In this document: piece by piece, positions 34,201 to 43,684 of the stretch
Layout: each line of letters begins with the position of its first letter
How positions within the stretch are numbered: the first letter of the stretch is position 1
NCBI GenBank assembly: GCA_016234555.1
Contig: JACRBJ010000004.1
Coordinates: 1-64,000, forward strand
Source of the DNA: Chloroflexota bacterium
GTDB taxonomy: Bacteria; Chloroflexota; Anaerolineae; Anaerolineales; Villigracilaceae
Reading direction: 5' to 3'
Length of the DNA stretch: 64,000 nucleotides
The notes under the pieces: generated by a model
The model's input: the letters and a program-made list of their open reading frames with translations, nothing else
Told to the model about the DNA's origin: nothing
Databases searched by the model: none
Translations under genes and position numbers: made by a program

Positions 34201-34976
34201 ATCGTGTTATACACATGGATATCGCCGGAAACGTCCTGCAGGAATGGGGGAGCTTCGCTGACGGCGTCGGCACACCCATTGGCGACGGAACCTTCAACGA
34301 ACCCTGGGGGATTGCCATCGCGCCCGACGGTTCGGTCTATGTGACAGACACCTGGAATCATCGCGTCGAGAAATTCACGGCGGAAGGAAAATTCATCACC
34401 GCCTGGGGAACCTTCGGACAGGGCGAAACACCCGAATCCTTCTACGGTCCGCGCGGACTGGCGGTGGACTCCGAGGGACGGGTTTACATCACAGACACCG
34501 GAAACAAGCGAATCGCGGTGTTCGACGCAAACGGTAATTTCATCACCGACTTTGGTTCCGCCGGCTTCGAGCCGGGACAGTTCGACGAACCTGTGGGTAT
34601 CACTGTTGACAGGGAGGGAACCGTCTACGTGGCGGACACGTGGAACAGGCGCATCCAAACCTTTGTGCCAGTCGAAAGCGAAGGACAGTTGTCTTTTGTC
34701 CCCAAGAAGCAATGGGACGTGTACGGTTGGGTTGGGCAGTCGCTGGACAACAAGCCTTTCATCGCGGTGAACGATGCCCTGCACGTGTTCATCTCAGACC
34801 CCGACGGCTACCGCATCATGGAGTTCGATCCGAACGGAGAGCTTGTCCGCGTGTGGGATGACATCGAAACCGAAAGCAGTCTTGGAATCCCATCGGGCAT
34901 CACAATCGACGGCGAGGGGCATGTCTGGGTGACGGACAGTTTGAACAACCGCGTCAGGCGATACACCCTGCCGTAA
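31227..34976 (+). CDS. GT39-like membrane protein (Agl23/TIGR03663 type) fused to NHL beta-propeller
   Basis: 1249 aa. Residues about 1-640 carry about 12 transmembrane helices and the PMT/ArnT-like signature ARVMSHDESLHTYFSWLLYRG with HSPMMHGPLQFHM, typical of the TIGR03663 family linked to glycan flippase activity. A soluble region follows (about 650-960), then five or six NHL repeats (about 966-1249; GLNAPRSLAFAKDGTMYVAD, FNEPWGIAIAPDGSVYVTD, FYGPRGLAVDSEGRVYITD). The propeller is expected outside and may bind glycan or protein. AGGTGA precedes ATG. The preceding sigma/anti-sigma pair might regulate it, but a TATAAT at 31140 suggests its own promoter. Confidence 0.87.
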   Translation: MDSKQNWLERPIHPAFPKLTYEIAIFAAVILFAIITRFYMLEARVMSHDESLHTYFSWLLYRGQGYEHSPMMHGPLQFHMVALTYFLFGSNDFTSRIPAALFSIAIVWMVWYWRRYLGKWGALIAGFLLVISPYMLYYGRYVRNESFVGLSGIIMLYAMLRHLEVGGKKYLLMLAAALALHYLTKETSFIYTAQALLFLAIYFIAQVTRRPWKDSEKDYRSFIIALGVAVLFAGLAVGYGLYIRDTATPAGAETAMPSNPLGESPLAQPTGDSFPIILAVLAVAALVALVFAAVFLVSGYTWEKIRNERSFDLLMVCGTIVLPQLSPLLVALWNAAGAEFGWTKVVIPTTASEVIGLTGHDILITAICLAIVSILAAVAGWLWNREKWWQTALVFWTPFTIFYTTVFTKGAGFFTGIIGSLGYWIVQQDVQRGSQPWYFYVLIQIPIYEFLPALGLILAIILGLRRKPAPNPKPKGRDEILDLLNESEIEESEEKNFPNTFSLLVWWSISSVIVFTYAGERMPWLTLHMAWPMILITGWALGRIIDTTDLSRWKEQLVPLTLAAVAIFIVSVTGTILALNGPIPPFQGKELAQLQATSTFLLPLFAAIFSAVGVVYLFREWTFQQVRHVFALVFFALLAVLTARAAFRASYITYDQATEYLVYAHGASGIKEVIAQAAEISERTTGGLGVPLAYDASAPDTGVSWPFVWYLRDFTQQTSFDQPTRSLRDSMVVIVDEKNFDKIEPALGPGFYRMDYIRMWWPMQDYFSLSYERGKSTLSIDPSFAAVLDTEQVDNSLRETFQSQNQFLSSKAKIKVEQPGKKWKIEDSGIEYEVQNEGQTINAYFYGPFPEDYACKGLLSVYKLNKARDYTPLCEAFTNDAVRAGIIQIWLNRDYTKYAEAKGRADLTLTTWNPADKMRLYISQDVAAKIWNYGIAPAVVQPVEDPTEKKYVPLAADIVLDVSMENPLGLNAPRSLAFAKDGTMYVADSRNHRVIHMDIAGNVLQEWGSFADGVGTPIGDGTFNEPWGIAIAPDGSVYVTDTWNHRVEKFTAEGKFITAWGTFGQGETPESFYGPRGLAVDSEGRVYITDTGNKRIAVFDANGNFITDFGSAGFEPGQFDEPVGITVDREGTVYVADTWNRRIQTFVPVESEGQLSFVPKKQWDVYGWVGQSLDNKPFIAVNDALHVFISDPDGYRIMEFDPNGELVRVWDDIETESSLGIPSGITIDGEGHVWVTDSLNNRVRRYTLP

Positions 34977-35005
34977 TAACATTCCCTTCTTCGCAAGCAT
35001 ACCAG

Positions 35006-35040
35006 GAACGCAAAGGACAGCAGCCTTTGCGTTCTTTATT
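35006..35040 (+). terminator. Rho-independent terminator
   Basis: GAACGCAAAGG / CCTTTGCGTTC, 7-base loop, followed by TTTATTTT, 30 bases after the GT39-NHL stop. Confidence 0.85.
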
Positions 35041-35159
35041 TTCAGCGGAAAACCATAGATACAAGTCACAGCGCAAGCGTGACCTACATCGGGTGTGGAT
35101 GATTTTTCATGGTGGTATAATGACGTTGTCGTCAAAAAATTTTCCCCCGAGGGAGACTA

Positions 35160-36299
<1,140 letters not shown>

Positions 36300-36302
36300 G
36301 CC

Positions 36303-37166
36303 ATGAGCATCCTGGTAGATAAAAACACACGATTACTGGTTCAAGGCGTTACGGGGAACGAAGGTCTGTTCCATACCACCCAGATGGTTGCTTATGGTAC
36401 AAACGTTGTCGGCGGCGTGACCCCCGGCAAAGGCGGCGAGTGGGTTCTGGATGGGAAAGTCCCCGTCTTTGATTCGGTCAAGACCGCCAAAGAGGCGACG
36501 GACGCCAACGCGACGGTCATCTTTGTCCCTGCCCGTTTTGCGGCGGACGCCATGCTCGAAGCTGCGGATGCCGGTATCCCGCTTGTCATCTGTATCACCG
36601 AAGGTGTGGCGGTGCAGGATATGATGCGCGTCCGCAACTACCTCGACCAGAAGAAGGTGCGTCTCGTCGGTCCGAACTGCCCCGGTCTGCTGACCCCCGG
36701 CGAGGCCAAGGTCGGCATCATTCCCGGCAACATCGCCATCCCCGGCAATGTGGGCGTGGTCTCCCGCTCCGGCACACTGACCTACGAAGTGCTTTACGCG
36801 ATGAAGAACCTCGGCATGGGAGCGTCCACCTGCGTGGGCATCGGCGGTGACCCGGTCAACGGGACCAACTTCCTCGACGTGCTGGAGATGTTCGAGCACG
36901 ACCCGAAGACCGAGAAAGTCATTATGATCGGCGAGATCGGCGGCAACGAAGAGGAAAAGGCGGCGGAATACATCCGCACCACCATGACCAAGCCGGTAGC
37001 ATCGTTCATCGCGGGGCAGACCGCTCCTCCCGGAAAGCGCATGGGACATGCCGGTGCGATCATCGAAGCCGGCGCCGGCACCGCCGCAGACAAGATCAAG
37101 GCGTTGACAGCCGCCGGCGTGAAGGTCGCCAAACACCCGGAAGAAATCCCGACGCTGTTGCAATAA
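36303..37166 (+). CDS. sucD: Succinyl-CoA ligase alpha subunit
   Basis: 287 aa, full length. N-terminal CoA-binding Rossmann domain ([26 protein letters not shown]), and the phosphohistidine loop with His249 (MGHAGAII) that carries the phosphate between ADP and succinate. [10 protein letters not shown] and [18 protein letters not shown] are the CoA-ligase core. Operon with sucC; ends before a double hairpin. Confidence 0.97.
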   Translation: MSILVDKNTRLLVQGVTGNEGLFHTTQMVAYGTNVVGGVTPGKGGEWVLDGKVPVFDSVKTAKEATDANATVIFVPARFAADAMLEAADAGIPLVICITEGVAVQDMMRVRNYLDQKKVRLVGPNCPGLLTPGEAKVGIIPGNIAIPGNVGVVSRSGTLTYEVLYAMKNLGMGASTCVGIGGDPVNGTNFLDVLEMFEHDPKTEKVIMIGEIGGNEEEKAAEYIRTTMTKPVASFIAGQTAPPGKRMGHAGAIIEAGAGTAADKIKALTAAGVKVAKHPEEIPTLLQ

Positions 37167-37175
37167 CATTCTTTG

Positions 37176-37259
37176 TAGGGGCGGGGTTATCCCGCCCTGG
37201 GCGAGGAAACCTCGCCCCTACCATACAAAAACATAGAGCCGCCCATGTGGGCGGCTCTA
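37176..37259. terminator. Double hairpin between convergent sucD and acpP
   Basis: First hairpin 37176-37221: GTAGGGGCGGGGTT pairs with AACCTCGCCCCTAC (one G-T) around a GC-rich inner stem. Second hairpin 37234-37259: perfect TAGAGCCGCCCA / TGGGCGGCTCTA with a 2-base loop. The very GC-rich first element looks like a dispersed intergenic repeat; the pair probably stops transcription from both sides. Confidence 0.7.
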
Positions 37260-37279
37260 CAGTTATAATCTGGTTGGAA

Positions 37280-37516
37280 TTATTTCTTGTGGTCGTCAAT
37301 ATATTTGACGGCTTCACCGATCGTGGTGATTTTCTGGGCGTCCTCGTCGGAGATCTCGGCGCCGAATTTGTCTTCGAAAGCCATGATCAATTCAACGAGA
37401 TCGAGGGAATCGGCTTCGAGGTCTTCGCGGAAACGAGCCTCGGGTGTGATCTTCGCCTCATCCGCGCCGAGCAAATCCTTTACGATGGCAGTGAGTTCGG
37501 TATATGTGTCAGACAT
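37280..37516 (-). CDS. acpP: Acyl carrier protein
   Basis: 78 aa. The phosphopantetheine site is Ser in [12 protein letters not shown], and the acidic helix II and overall length are typical of fatty-acid AcpP. Start ATG 37516 (MSDTY) with GGAGG 5 bases upstream; the in-frame ATG at 37528 overlaps that site. It is isolated from other fatty-acid synthesis genes here. Confidence 0.95.
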   Translation of the reverse strand: MSDTYTELTAIVKDLLGADEAKITPEARFREDLEADSLDLVELIMAFEDKFGAEISDEDAQKITTIGEAVKYIDDHKK

Positions 37517-37614
37517 GACAGCCTCCATTTTTTGGTTTTGACTGGCTTATTGTAATCGGTCTGGAAACCGTGTCAAGCCAGCGTTTTATATATCACAGTC
37601 AGGAACACTCCCCC

Positions 37615-38652
37615 ATGTCAAAAGTTGCGCCAATAGACCAGAGAAAATCAGACCACATCAGAATCAACCTGGAACAGGATGTCCGCTCGGCGTTGACCAG
37701 CGGGCTCGAGAAGTATCACTTCGTCCACGAGGCGCTGCCTGAACTCGACCTGAATCAGGTGAACCCAAGCCTCAAGTTGTTCGGCAAACGATTAGCCGCT
37801 CCCATCCTGATCAGTTCGATGACGGGCGGGACGGAGGAGGCTGGCGAGATCAACCAGCGGCTGGCGGAGGCGGCGCAGGAAGTCGGCGTGGCGATGGGAG
37901 TCGGCAGTCAACGCGCGGCGCTCGAACATCCCGAACAAACTCTCACCTTTTCCATCACACGCAAGGTCGCGCCTGACATTTTGCTCTTCGCCAACCTCGG
38001 CGCGGTGCAATTGAATTATGGCTTCGGCATCGATGAATGCCGCAAAGCCGTGGACATGATCCAGGCCGACGCGCTGATTCTGCATCTCAACCCGTTGCAG
38101 GAAGCCGTGCAGGATGCGGGCGACACAAACTTTGCAGGCTTGGCAAAGAAGATCGAGGAAATTTGCAAAAAATTGGAAGTGCCTGTGATCGCCAAGGAAG
38201 TTGGTTGGGGCATCTCCGAACGGACAGCCAAACTGCTCGCCGATTGCGGCGTCTCTGCCATTGACGTGGCAGGCGCGGGCGGCACAAGCTGGTCCCAAGT
38301 GGAGATGCACCGCGCCCCCGACGAATTCACCCGTCAACTCGCCGCAACGTTCGTCGGATGGGGCATCCCCACTGCAGATTCAATCCTCAACGTTAAGAAC
38401 GCCGTCTCCGATATGACGGTCTTCGCCAGCGGCGGACTCAAAGACGGGCTCGACATCGCCAAATCTATTGCCCTCGGCGCGACATTGGGAGGCATGGCAG
38501 GTCAATTCCTCAAAGCCGCGGCGGTTTCAACTGAGAAAGCCGTTGAGATGATGAAACTTACGAAGCGGCAGATCGAGGTCACGATGTTTGCATCGGGAGT
38601 TAAAACGTTGGAAGGTTTAAAGGTTGGGCGGTTGGAGAAAGCGTACAAGTAA
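37615..38652 (+). CDS. fni: Type 2 isopentenyl-diphosphate delta-isomerase (FMN-dependent)
   Basis: 345 aa. Begins [14 protein letters not shown] (the RKxDHI signature), followed by [63 protein letters not shown] and [19 protein letters not shown], covering the FMN and Mg/substrate sites. It interconverts IPP and DMAPP for isoprenoid synthesis. ATG 37615 is used, since the residues before it are unrelated. Confidence 0.95.
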   Translation: MSKVAPIDQRKSDHIRINLEQDVRSALTSGLEKYHFVHEALPELDLNQVNPSLKLFGKRLAAPILISSMTGGTEEAGEINQRLAEAAQEVGVAMGVGSQRAALEHPEQTLTFSITRKVAPDILLFANLGAVQLNYGFGIDECRKAVDMIQADALILHLNPLQEAVQDAGDTNFAGLAKKIEEICKKLEVPVIAKEVGWGISERTAKLLADCGVSAIDVAGAGGTSWSQVEMHRAPDEFTRQLAATFVGWGIPTADSILNVKNAVSDMTVFASGGLKDGLDIAKSIALGATLGGMAGQFLKAAAVSTEKAVEMMKLTKRQIEVTMFASGVKTLEGLKVGRLEKAYK

Positions 38653-38667
38653 ACAGGCAGGCAAGTA

Positions 38668-39057
38668 GTGCAGAAAAATCCTCGAATAGGGATGTTGTTC
38701 TCTCTGGTCTTCTGTGCGTTTTTTACCCTTTGGGCTTGCTCGGGCGAACAAGCTGATGCTTTTCCACCACCCAGCACTTCCACCCCGGCAAGCTTTAATC
38801 TGAACATCCCTCAAAAAGCGCTTTGGAGAAATTATCTGTTCGTTTCCGCCGAAGTGACTGATGAAGCAAGCTGCCGGCTGACCTACATCCCGCCATCGGG
38901 AAATAAAAAAATAATGGATGTGACCGCGGACTCAAGCGGGTTGTGTGAGTGGCAATGGAAGATCGAGGAGACGGATGGAAAAGGCAACGCGAGGCTGATC
39001 TTCACCATCGACGGGGTGAGCGAAACGCATTTCATCGAAGTCCGTTCGAGTTTCTAG
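38668..39057 (+). CDS. Small predicted lipoprotein
   Basis: 129 aa starting at GTG 38668 (or ATG 38692). Signal peptide with lipobox LWAC (about residues 21-24), Pro/Ser/Thr spacer, then about 85 residues of probable beta-sandwich (LFVSAEVTDEASCRLTYIPPSG ... ARLIFTIDGVSETHFIEV) with two Cys that could pair. No family recognised. Located 15 bases after fni and 20 bases before the 3D-domain gene, likely an envelope protein. Confidence 0.75.
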   Translation: MQKNPRIGMLFSLVFCAFFTLWACSGEQADAFPPPSTSTPASFNLNIPQKALWRNYLFVSAEVTDEASCRLTYIPPSGNKKIMDVTADSSGLCEWQWKIEETDGKGNARLIFTIDGVSETHFIEVRSSF

Positions 39058-39077
39058 CTGTATAATTACCCAAATAT

Positions 39078-40325
39078 ATGTCCTGGCTGCAACATCAATT
39101 CCCCATTCGACGAACCGTCCGCAAGACGATTTTATTTTGTCTGTTTGCTCTGACAGCGTGTCAGCCCGCTTCGCCGCGGGTCATTACAATTCTCGACGGG
39201 GGACAGACTCATCGCGTGGAAGCCAGCGGCGGGACAGTGGATTCGATTTTGAAGGAGGCGGGCATCCAGCTTGGAACAAATGACAGCGTGCTGGTGGACG
39301 GCGCCGTCACGCCAATCGACCAATCCATCCCAGCGGATGCACTGACGATTCAAATCCGCCGTGCAGTGACTTTGACTCTCGTGAAGCCAGACGGCGGGCA
39401 GACCATCGAAACGTCCGCGCTGACGGTGGGAGAGGCGCTCGACGAAGCGGGCTTTACCCCGCCGCAGGGCGACCTGCTCGACCCGTCCGCAGAAACAGCC
39501 ATCGTCCAGCCGTTGACCGTGACCGTGATCCCCGCCCGCGAGTTAACCATCTTCGTCAGTGGCAAGGCGTTGACCGTCCGCTCGGCGGCAAAAACCGTCG
39601 GGGAGGTTTTAGCTGAGGCTGGAGTCCCACTCGTCGGGTTGGACATCAGCTCCCCGCCGGAAAGCGAAGCGCCGCCAGCCGACGGTCAAATCCGCGTGGT
39701 GCAAATCCGCGAGAGTTTCGAGATCACGCTGGAGCCGATTCCCTTCGAAGAGGAAGTGACCTACTCCCCTGACGTGCCGTTTGGCGAGTCGGAAACGATC
39801 CAGCCCGGCGTGGAGGGCATCGCGATGATTCGCGAGAAAATCCGCTACGAGGATGGCGCAGAGGTCAGCCGCACAAGGGAGGAAAGGACAACCCTGCGCG
39901 AACCGCAAACTCGCATCGTGCAGGGCGGCGAAAAGATCGTGCTTGCACCCGTGGGCGGGAATATCCCCTACGATTACTGGTATGCGACGGAGATGTATGC
40001 TTCGGTGTATTCGCCCTGCGAGAGCGGCACGGGAGGCTGTTCGTACGGGACTGCAAGCGGTGCGCACGCAGGCTATGGCATCGTGGCGGTGGATTATTCG
40101 ATTTACAGTTACCTTGCCGGGATGAAGGTTTACATCCCCGGCTACGGCGTGGCGACCATCGGCGACACGGGCGGCGGACCGATCATCGAGAGCGTCTTCG
40201 GCGTACCGCGCACCAAATGGATCGACCTGGGTTTCAACGACGGCGAGATCGTGGACATGACGGGCTGGGTGACGGTATATTTCCTCGCGCCCGCACCGGC
40301 GGAGATACCCTATTTTCTGAAATAA
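39078..40325 (+). CDS. DUF348-G5-3D domain lipoprotein (YabE/Rpf-like cell-wall protein)
   Basis: 415 aa. Lipobox LTAC near residue 28. Three DUF348 ubiquitin-like repeats (about 33-185; ITILDGGQTHRVEASGGTVDSIL is the first), a G5 domain (about 210-285; EEVTYSPDVPFGESETIQPGVEG) and a C-terminal 3D double-psi barrel (about 305-405) with its three Asp in VAVDYSIY, IGDTGGGP and WIDLGF. The 3D barrel is related to MltA-type lytic transglycosylases, so peptidoglycan cleavage or binding is expected. TATAAT at 39061 precedes ATG by 11 bases. Confidence 0.9.
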   Translation: MSWLQHQFPIRRTVRKTILFCLFALTACQPASPRVITILDGGQTHRVEASGGTVDSILKEAGIQLGTNDSVLVDGAVTPIDQSIPADALTIQIRRAVTLTLVKPDGGQTIETSALTVGEALDEAGFTPPQGDLLDPSAETAIVQPLTVTVIPARELTIFVSGKALTVRSAAKTVGEVLAEAGVPLVGLDISSPPESEAPPADGQIRVVQIRESFEITLEPIPFEEEVTYSPDVPFGESETIQPGVEGIAMIREKIRYEDGAEVSRTREERTTLREPQTRIVQGGEKIVLAPVGGNIPYDYWYATEMYASVYSPCESGTGGCSYGTASGAHAGYGIVAVDYSIYSYLAGMKVYIPGYGVATIGDTGGGPIIESVFGVPRTKWIDLGFNDGEIVDMTGWVTVYFLAPAPAEIPYFLK

Positions 40326-40330
40326 CCCCA

Positions 40331-40375
40331 GACCATAAAGGTTTTGAAAGCCTTTAGAGGCTGTCTGAAAACCTG
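40331..40375. repeat. GACC-N4-AGG palindromic element, copy 3 (degenerate)
   Basis: GACCATAAAGGTTTT followed by GAAAGCCTTTAGAGG and GAAAACCTG: same skeleton as copies at 10043, 11091 and 51061 but with imperfect arms. Confidence 0.5.
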
Positions 40376-40380
40376 TTTTA

Positions 40381-40444
40381 ACCACAGATAAACACGGATA
40401 AACACTGATTCAAAAAATCCTTTTCATCTGTGTTTATCTGCGGT
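40381..40444. repeat. Inverted repeat, CACAGATAAACAC type
   Basis: ACCACAGATAAACAC (40381-40395) pairs with GTGTTTATCTGCGGT (40430-40444), one mismatch, 34-base loop that itself repeats GGATAAACAC. It looks like a dispersed intergenic repeat upstream of the LCP gene. Confidence 0.7.
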
Positions 40445-40493
40445 GAATTTTCGACCTTTCGGACAATCTCTTGGATTCTCCTGGAATGAGATC

Positions 40494-41642
40494 ATGACCA
40501 AAACACAAAAAAGAGTTATCGCTGTTCTTTCTTTCATTGCGACCGCGCTGGTGATGTCAGCCGGGTTTTACGTTTGGAGCAATTACCGGGCTTTTGCCAC
40601 CAAGCCGCTCGGTCCCGCGCTGCCGCAAATTGCCACACAAACCCTGCCGGCGACGTGGACCGCCGCGCCGGTCACACCACCGGTTGCGGGAGCAAACACG
40701 CTCGCGCCGACCATTAGCTTCCCGACGAACACACCCGCGCCCCTGTGCGGCGGACCCGCCGTCATGAACATCCTCGCCATCGGGCAGGACCAGCGCTCGA
40801 ACAACTATCAATACGGATTGGGCGATGTAGTGCGCGTGGTGCGTGTGGACTTCGCCACCCCCAGAGTGACCGTACTGGAGTTTCCGCGCGACCTGTGGGT
40901 GGAAATCCCCTACATCTCCGACAACCTGGACGGTCTCGACCACGGCAAGTTGAATCAAGCCTATCTGTACGGTCAGCCCGGCGACGGTTTCGCCTATTGG
41001 GACGACCCAAGCCAGGGTCCCGGCTTGCTGTCGTTAACGCTCAACCTCAACTTCGGCGTCAATGTCGACCATTACCTCGCCGTCAACATGCGCACCTTCG
41101 AGGATGTGGTCAACGCTATCGGCGGGATCACGCTTGAAGTGCCAGATATCGAAACCGCGCACAACACAGGTCTGCCCATCGGCAGGCATCATCTCGGCGG
41201 CTCCGAGGCGCTCAAAGTGGCGCGCAACCGCGAGGAAGGCATGTTCGAGCGCGTCAGCAACCAGAACCTTGTCCTGTGCGCGATGCGGGATAAAGTCCTC
41301 AGCCCAAATACCATCACGAAGATTCCCGAACTGATCCAGTCGTTTCAGGACAACGTGCAGACCGACTTCACGCCCGAACAACTCAGCCAGCTGGCATGTC
41401 TCGGCGCTCAACTGCCGACGGAGAACATCGCTTTCGCCAGCTTCCCCGAAGAACTCTTCACTGAAATCCGCATCTACGAAGACCCTGCCTACCCCAAGGG
41501 GCTGCTGATCTTCGACGCGGATTTCGATGTCCTGCGCAGTTACGTGACGCTTTTCCAGGCTGGCGCGTGGCCCGAGCTTTCCACCTCAACCACAACAACG
41601 GAGACGGAAGAGGAGACATCCTCAACCTCGTTTTGCCCATGA
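40494..41642 (+). CDS. LytR-CpsA-Psr (LCP) family protein
   Basis: 382 aa from ATG 40494 (MTKTQKRV). Transmembrane anchor (VIAVLSFIATALVMSAGFYVW), Pro/Thr spacer, then the LCP domain: NILAIGQDQRSN, GDVVRVVRVDFATPRVTVLEFPRDLWVEIP, GGITLEVPD, GSEALKVARNREEG. Conserved Asp/Arg of the pyrophosphate-binding site are visible. LCP enzymes transfer undecaprenyl-linked glycopolymers to peptidoglycan or protein. Its stop overlaps the ATG of rsmA. Confidence 0.9.
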   Translation: MTKTQKRVIAVLSFIATALVMSAGFYVWSNYRAFATKPLGPALPQIATQTLPATWTAAPVTPPVAGANTLAPTISFPTNTPAPLCGGPAVMNILAIGQDQRSNNYQYGLGDVVRVVRVDFATPRVTVLEFPRDLWVEIPYISDNLDGLDHGKLNQAYLYGQPGDGFAYWDDPSQGPGLLSLTLNLNFGVNVDHYLAVNMRTFEDVVNAIGGITLEVPDIETAHNTGLPIGRHHLGGSEALKVARNREEGMFERVSNQNLVLCAMRDKVLSPNTITKIPELIQSFQDNVQTDFTPEQLSQLACLGAQLPTENIAFASFPEELFTEIRIYEDPAYPKGLLIFDADFDVLRSYVTLFQAGAWPELSTSTTTTETEEETSSTSFCP

Positions 41643-42481
41643 AGGATTTTTCCGCGATTCCTCCGCTGGATGCCCATGCCGTGCTCAGGCGGTTTGGTTT
41701 GCGCGCCGATAAAAGTCTGGGACAGAATTTTTTGCAGGATGCCGAGGCGCTGGAACGAATCGCGCTGGCGGCGGAGATTCAGGCGGACGACACCGTGCTG
41801 GAGATTGGTCCCGGCTTGGGGAGCCTGACCCGCTACTTGGCGGTTTCTGCCCGCGAAGTGGTCGCCCTCGAACTCGACCCGGAGCTGATTCCCCCACTGC
41901 GGGCTGTGCTTGCACCGCATCCGAACGTGCATGTGGTTCAGGGTGACATCTTGAAGACGGCTGTCTCGGAGCTGGTCGGCAGGCAAGATTATCTGGTAGT
42001 TGCAAACATCCCCTATTACATCACGTCCGCGATCATGCGCCACCTGTTGGAAGGGACTCCCAAACCGCGCCGCATCGTACTGACCATCCAAAAGGAAGTG
42101 GCAGAGCGCATCTGCGCCGGAGCTGGGGATTTGAGTCTGCTGGCGTTGAGCGTGCAGGTGTACGGCAAGCCGTCGATTGCGGCGGTGATTCCAGCCACGG
42201 CGTTTCATCCCGCGCCCAAAGTTGATTCCGCCATCCTGCGGGTTGATATTTACCCGCAACCGTTGATTCCGCGAGAAACGCTCCCAACCTTCTTCAAACT
42301 CACCAAGGCTGGTTTCAGCCAAAAGCGCAAGACCCTGCGCAACTCGCTTTCGTCAGGACTGCACATCAAAACCCAGGAAGCTGAGTCGCTGCTAAAGTCC
42401 ACTGGCATAGACCCAATGCGCCGCGCAGAGACTCTGTCCATCGAGGAATGGGGAGGGCTGTGCGAGGAGTGGGAAAAGTGA
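41639..42481 (+). CDS. rsmA: 16S rRNA dimethyladenosine transferase RsmA/KsgA
   Basis: 280 aa. LRADKSLGQNFLQD at the N-terminus, SAM motif VLEIGPGLGSLTRYL, VVALELDPELIPPL, and catalytic motif IV NIPYYITSAI. It dimethylates two adenines of helix 45 in 16S rRNA. ATG 41639 overlaps the upstream stop (ATGA); its TGA overlaps the next gene (GTGA). Confidence 0.96.
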   Translation: MKDFSAIPPLDAHAVLRRFGLRADKSLGQNFLQDAEALERIALAAEIQADDTVLEIGPGLGSLTRYLAVSAREVVALELDPELIPPLRAVLAPHPNVHVVQGDILKTAVSELVGRQDYLVVANIPYYITSAIMRHLLEGTPKPRRIVLTIQKEVAERICAGAGDLSLLALSVQVYGKPSIAAVIPATAFHPAPKVDSAILRVDIYPQPLIPRETLPTFFKLTKAGFSQKRKTLRNSLSSGLHIKTQEAESLLKSTGIDPMRRAETLSIEEWGGLCEEWEK

Positions 42482-42954
42482 CGAACACTTTGAGCAGCAC
42501 ATCAATTAAGCCGCGAACACGGCGAATACTCATAGTTTTCTCGTTGATTATTCTTTGCCTGCCCATTATCTACTGTTGCGGACTGCCATACATAACCGGG
42601 CAGGCATGCGTGGATTTCATGAGCGGACAGGTGCCGCCAAAAGCAGAGGACATCTTTTTTCAGAAGGTACTCGAAGCTGTTGCAAACGAAGATTATCAAT
42701 GGCTCGCCACCGTGACCACAGATAATGCGCTGCTGGAATTGAAGGAACTCCGTCCCAAATTGAGTAATAAATATGAAGTTGTTTGGGGAGATGACCTGGC
42801 AGGCGAATATGAACGAACCCTGATGTTTGACAACGGCACAAAGGTATTTTTAGTGTTTTGGGGTTCCTGGCCAAACTGTCCAGACTTCAATGTGACAGAA
42901 GAAGAGACATTTGAGAACTTGGAGCTAATCTCCATTGAAGAACAAGTGGATTAG
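42478..42954 (+). CDS. Small membrane-anchored protein, unknown
   Basis: 158 aa from GTG 42478, which overlaps the rsmA stop (GTGA) with GGAG upstream. One N-terminal transmembrane segment (ILIVFSLIILCLPIIYCCGL), then an external domain of about 120 residues (AEDIFFQKVLEAVANEDYQWLATV ... GSWPNCPDFNVTEEETFENLELI) of mixed alpha/beta type, resembling small NTF2- or DUF4878-like domains only in general layout. Function unknown. Confidence 0.7.
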   Translation: MTNTLSSTSIKPRTRRILIVFSLIILCLPIIYCCGLPYITGQACVDFMSGQVPPKAEDIFFQKVLEAVANEDYQWLATVTTDNALLELKELRPKLSNKYEVVWGDDLAGEYERTLMFDNGTKVFLVFWGSWPNCPDFNVTEEETFENLELISIEEQVD

Positions 42955-42978
42955 ATAAGGTCAAAAAAGGTATCGACA

Positions 42979-43542
42979 ATGACATTGAAATTGCCCCACA
43001 TCTTGTTCGCATCGGCAACTGCTTTGAGTATTATCGTTTTACCAGCATGTAACACAGCAACACCAATTCCCATACCATCCTCGCCCAAAAGAATAATTCG
43101 CACCCCAACGTATCCATCCGGCAACGTGAGTGATTTTAAATACAAAGAAAGCGACTGCACAGACACAACATATGGCATGACGTTGTGCCTTAATGGCAAG
43201 GCTTATAAATCTGCCCGTGAATTAGATACGCTTCTGTTGGAATTAGACAGTCAATTTCCAAGCGGGGCATGGGAAAAAGCACTAAGCAGCATAATACTGC
43301 CTCAGGAAGAATGGGAGGACATGAAAAAGCCTTATTGCACGTTTGCATCTCAAGAATCTATCGGTGGCGCCATGTACAGCAATGAGATTACCAGTTGTAT
43401 TCTTGAGCAGAACAAAAAGCGCGCCGAGACTCTTATGTGGGCGGTATGCCTCGAAGCCAATTTTTCAAAATGTCCGTCCAGGAAAGCAGGCAGTGAATTA
43501 TTTGCTATAACAGCCGCACCAAACACAACTCCCGCTCCATAA
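42979..43542 (+). CDS. Lipoprotein with LprI-like (DUF1311) domain
   Basis: 187 aa. Lipobox LPAC around residues 21-24. The mature part has the LprI/DUF1311 pattern of three to four Cys: CTDTTYGMTLCLNGKAYKSA, LDTLLLELDSQF, WEDMKKPYCTFASQESIGGAMYS, then CILEQNKKRAETLMW. This domain is named after a mycobacterial lysozyme inhibitor; inhibition here is not established. Probably surface exposed. Confidence 0.75.
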   Translation: MTLKLPHILFASATALSIIVLPACNTATPIPIPSSPKRIIRTPTYPSGNVSDFKYKESDCTDTTYGMTLCLNGKAYKSARELDTLLLELDSQFPSGAWEKALSSIILPQEEWEDMKKPYCTFASQESIGGAMYSNEITSCILEQNKKRAETLMWAVCLEANFSKCPSRKAGSELFAITAAPNTTPAP

Positions 43543-43583
43543 AACGGAAGGCGGGATTACTTCCACGGCGTGGCAACGAGATT

Positions 43584-43624
43584 TCTCAGGTGACAGTCAT
43601 CTCCGAGATGACTGTCACCTGAGA
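43584..43624. repeat. GTGACAGTC palindromic element, copy B
   Basis: Perfect 19-bp stem TCTCAGGTGACAGTCATCT / complement with loop CCG, 41 bases after the LprI gene and 60 bases before the next gene. Confidence 0.9.
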
Positions 43625-43684
43625 CTTTCCACGAGGTCAGGGTCGCGGGGTCTCATCGAGCGAAATATCACCAAAGGAAGTCCC

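Noticed and set aside
33654..34784. 376-aa open frame on the minus strand
   Set aside because: Antisense to the NHL part of the GT39-NHL gene; repeated NHL codons produce it.
37176..37221. Riboswitch in the sucD-acpP gap
   Set aside because: Simple self-complementary GC-rich hairpin between convergent genes; better explained as a repeat or terminator.
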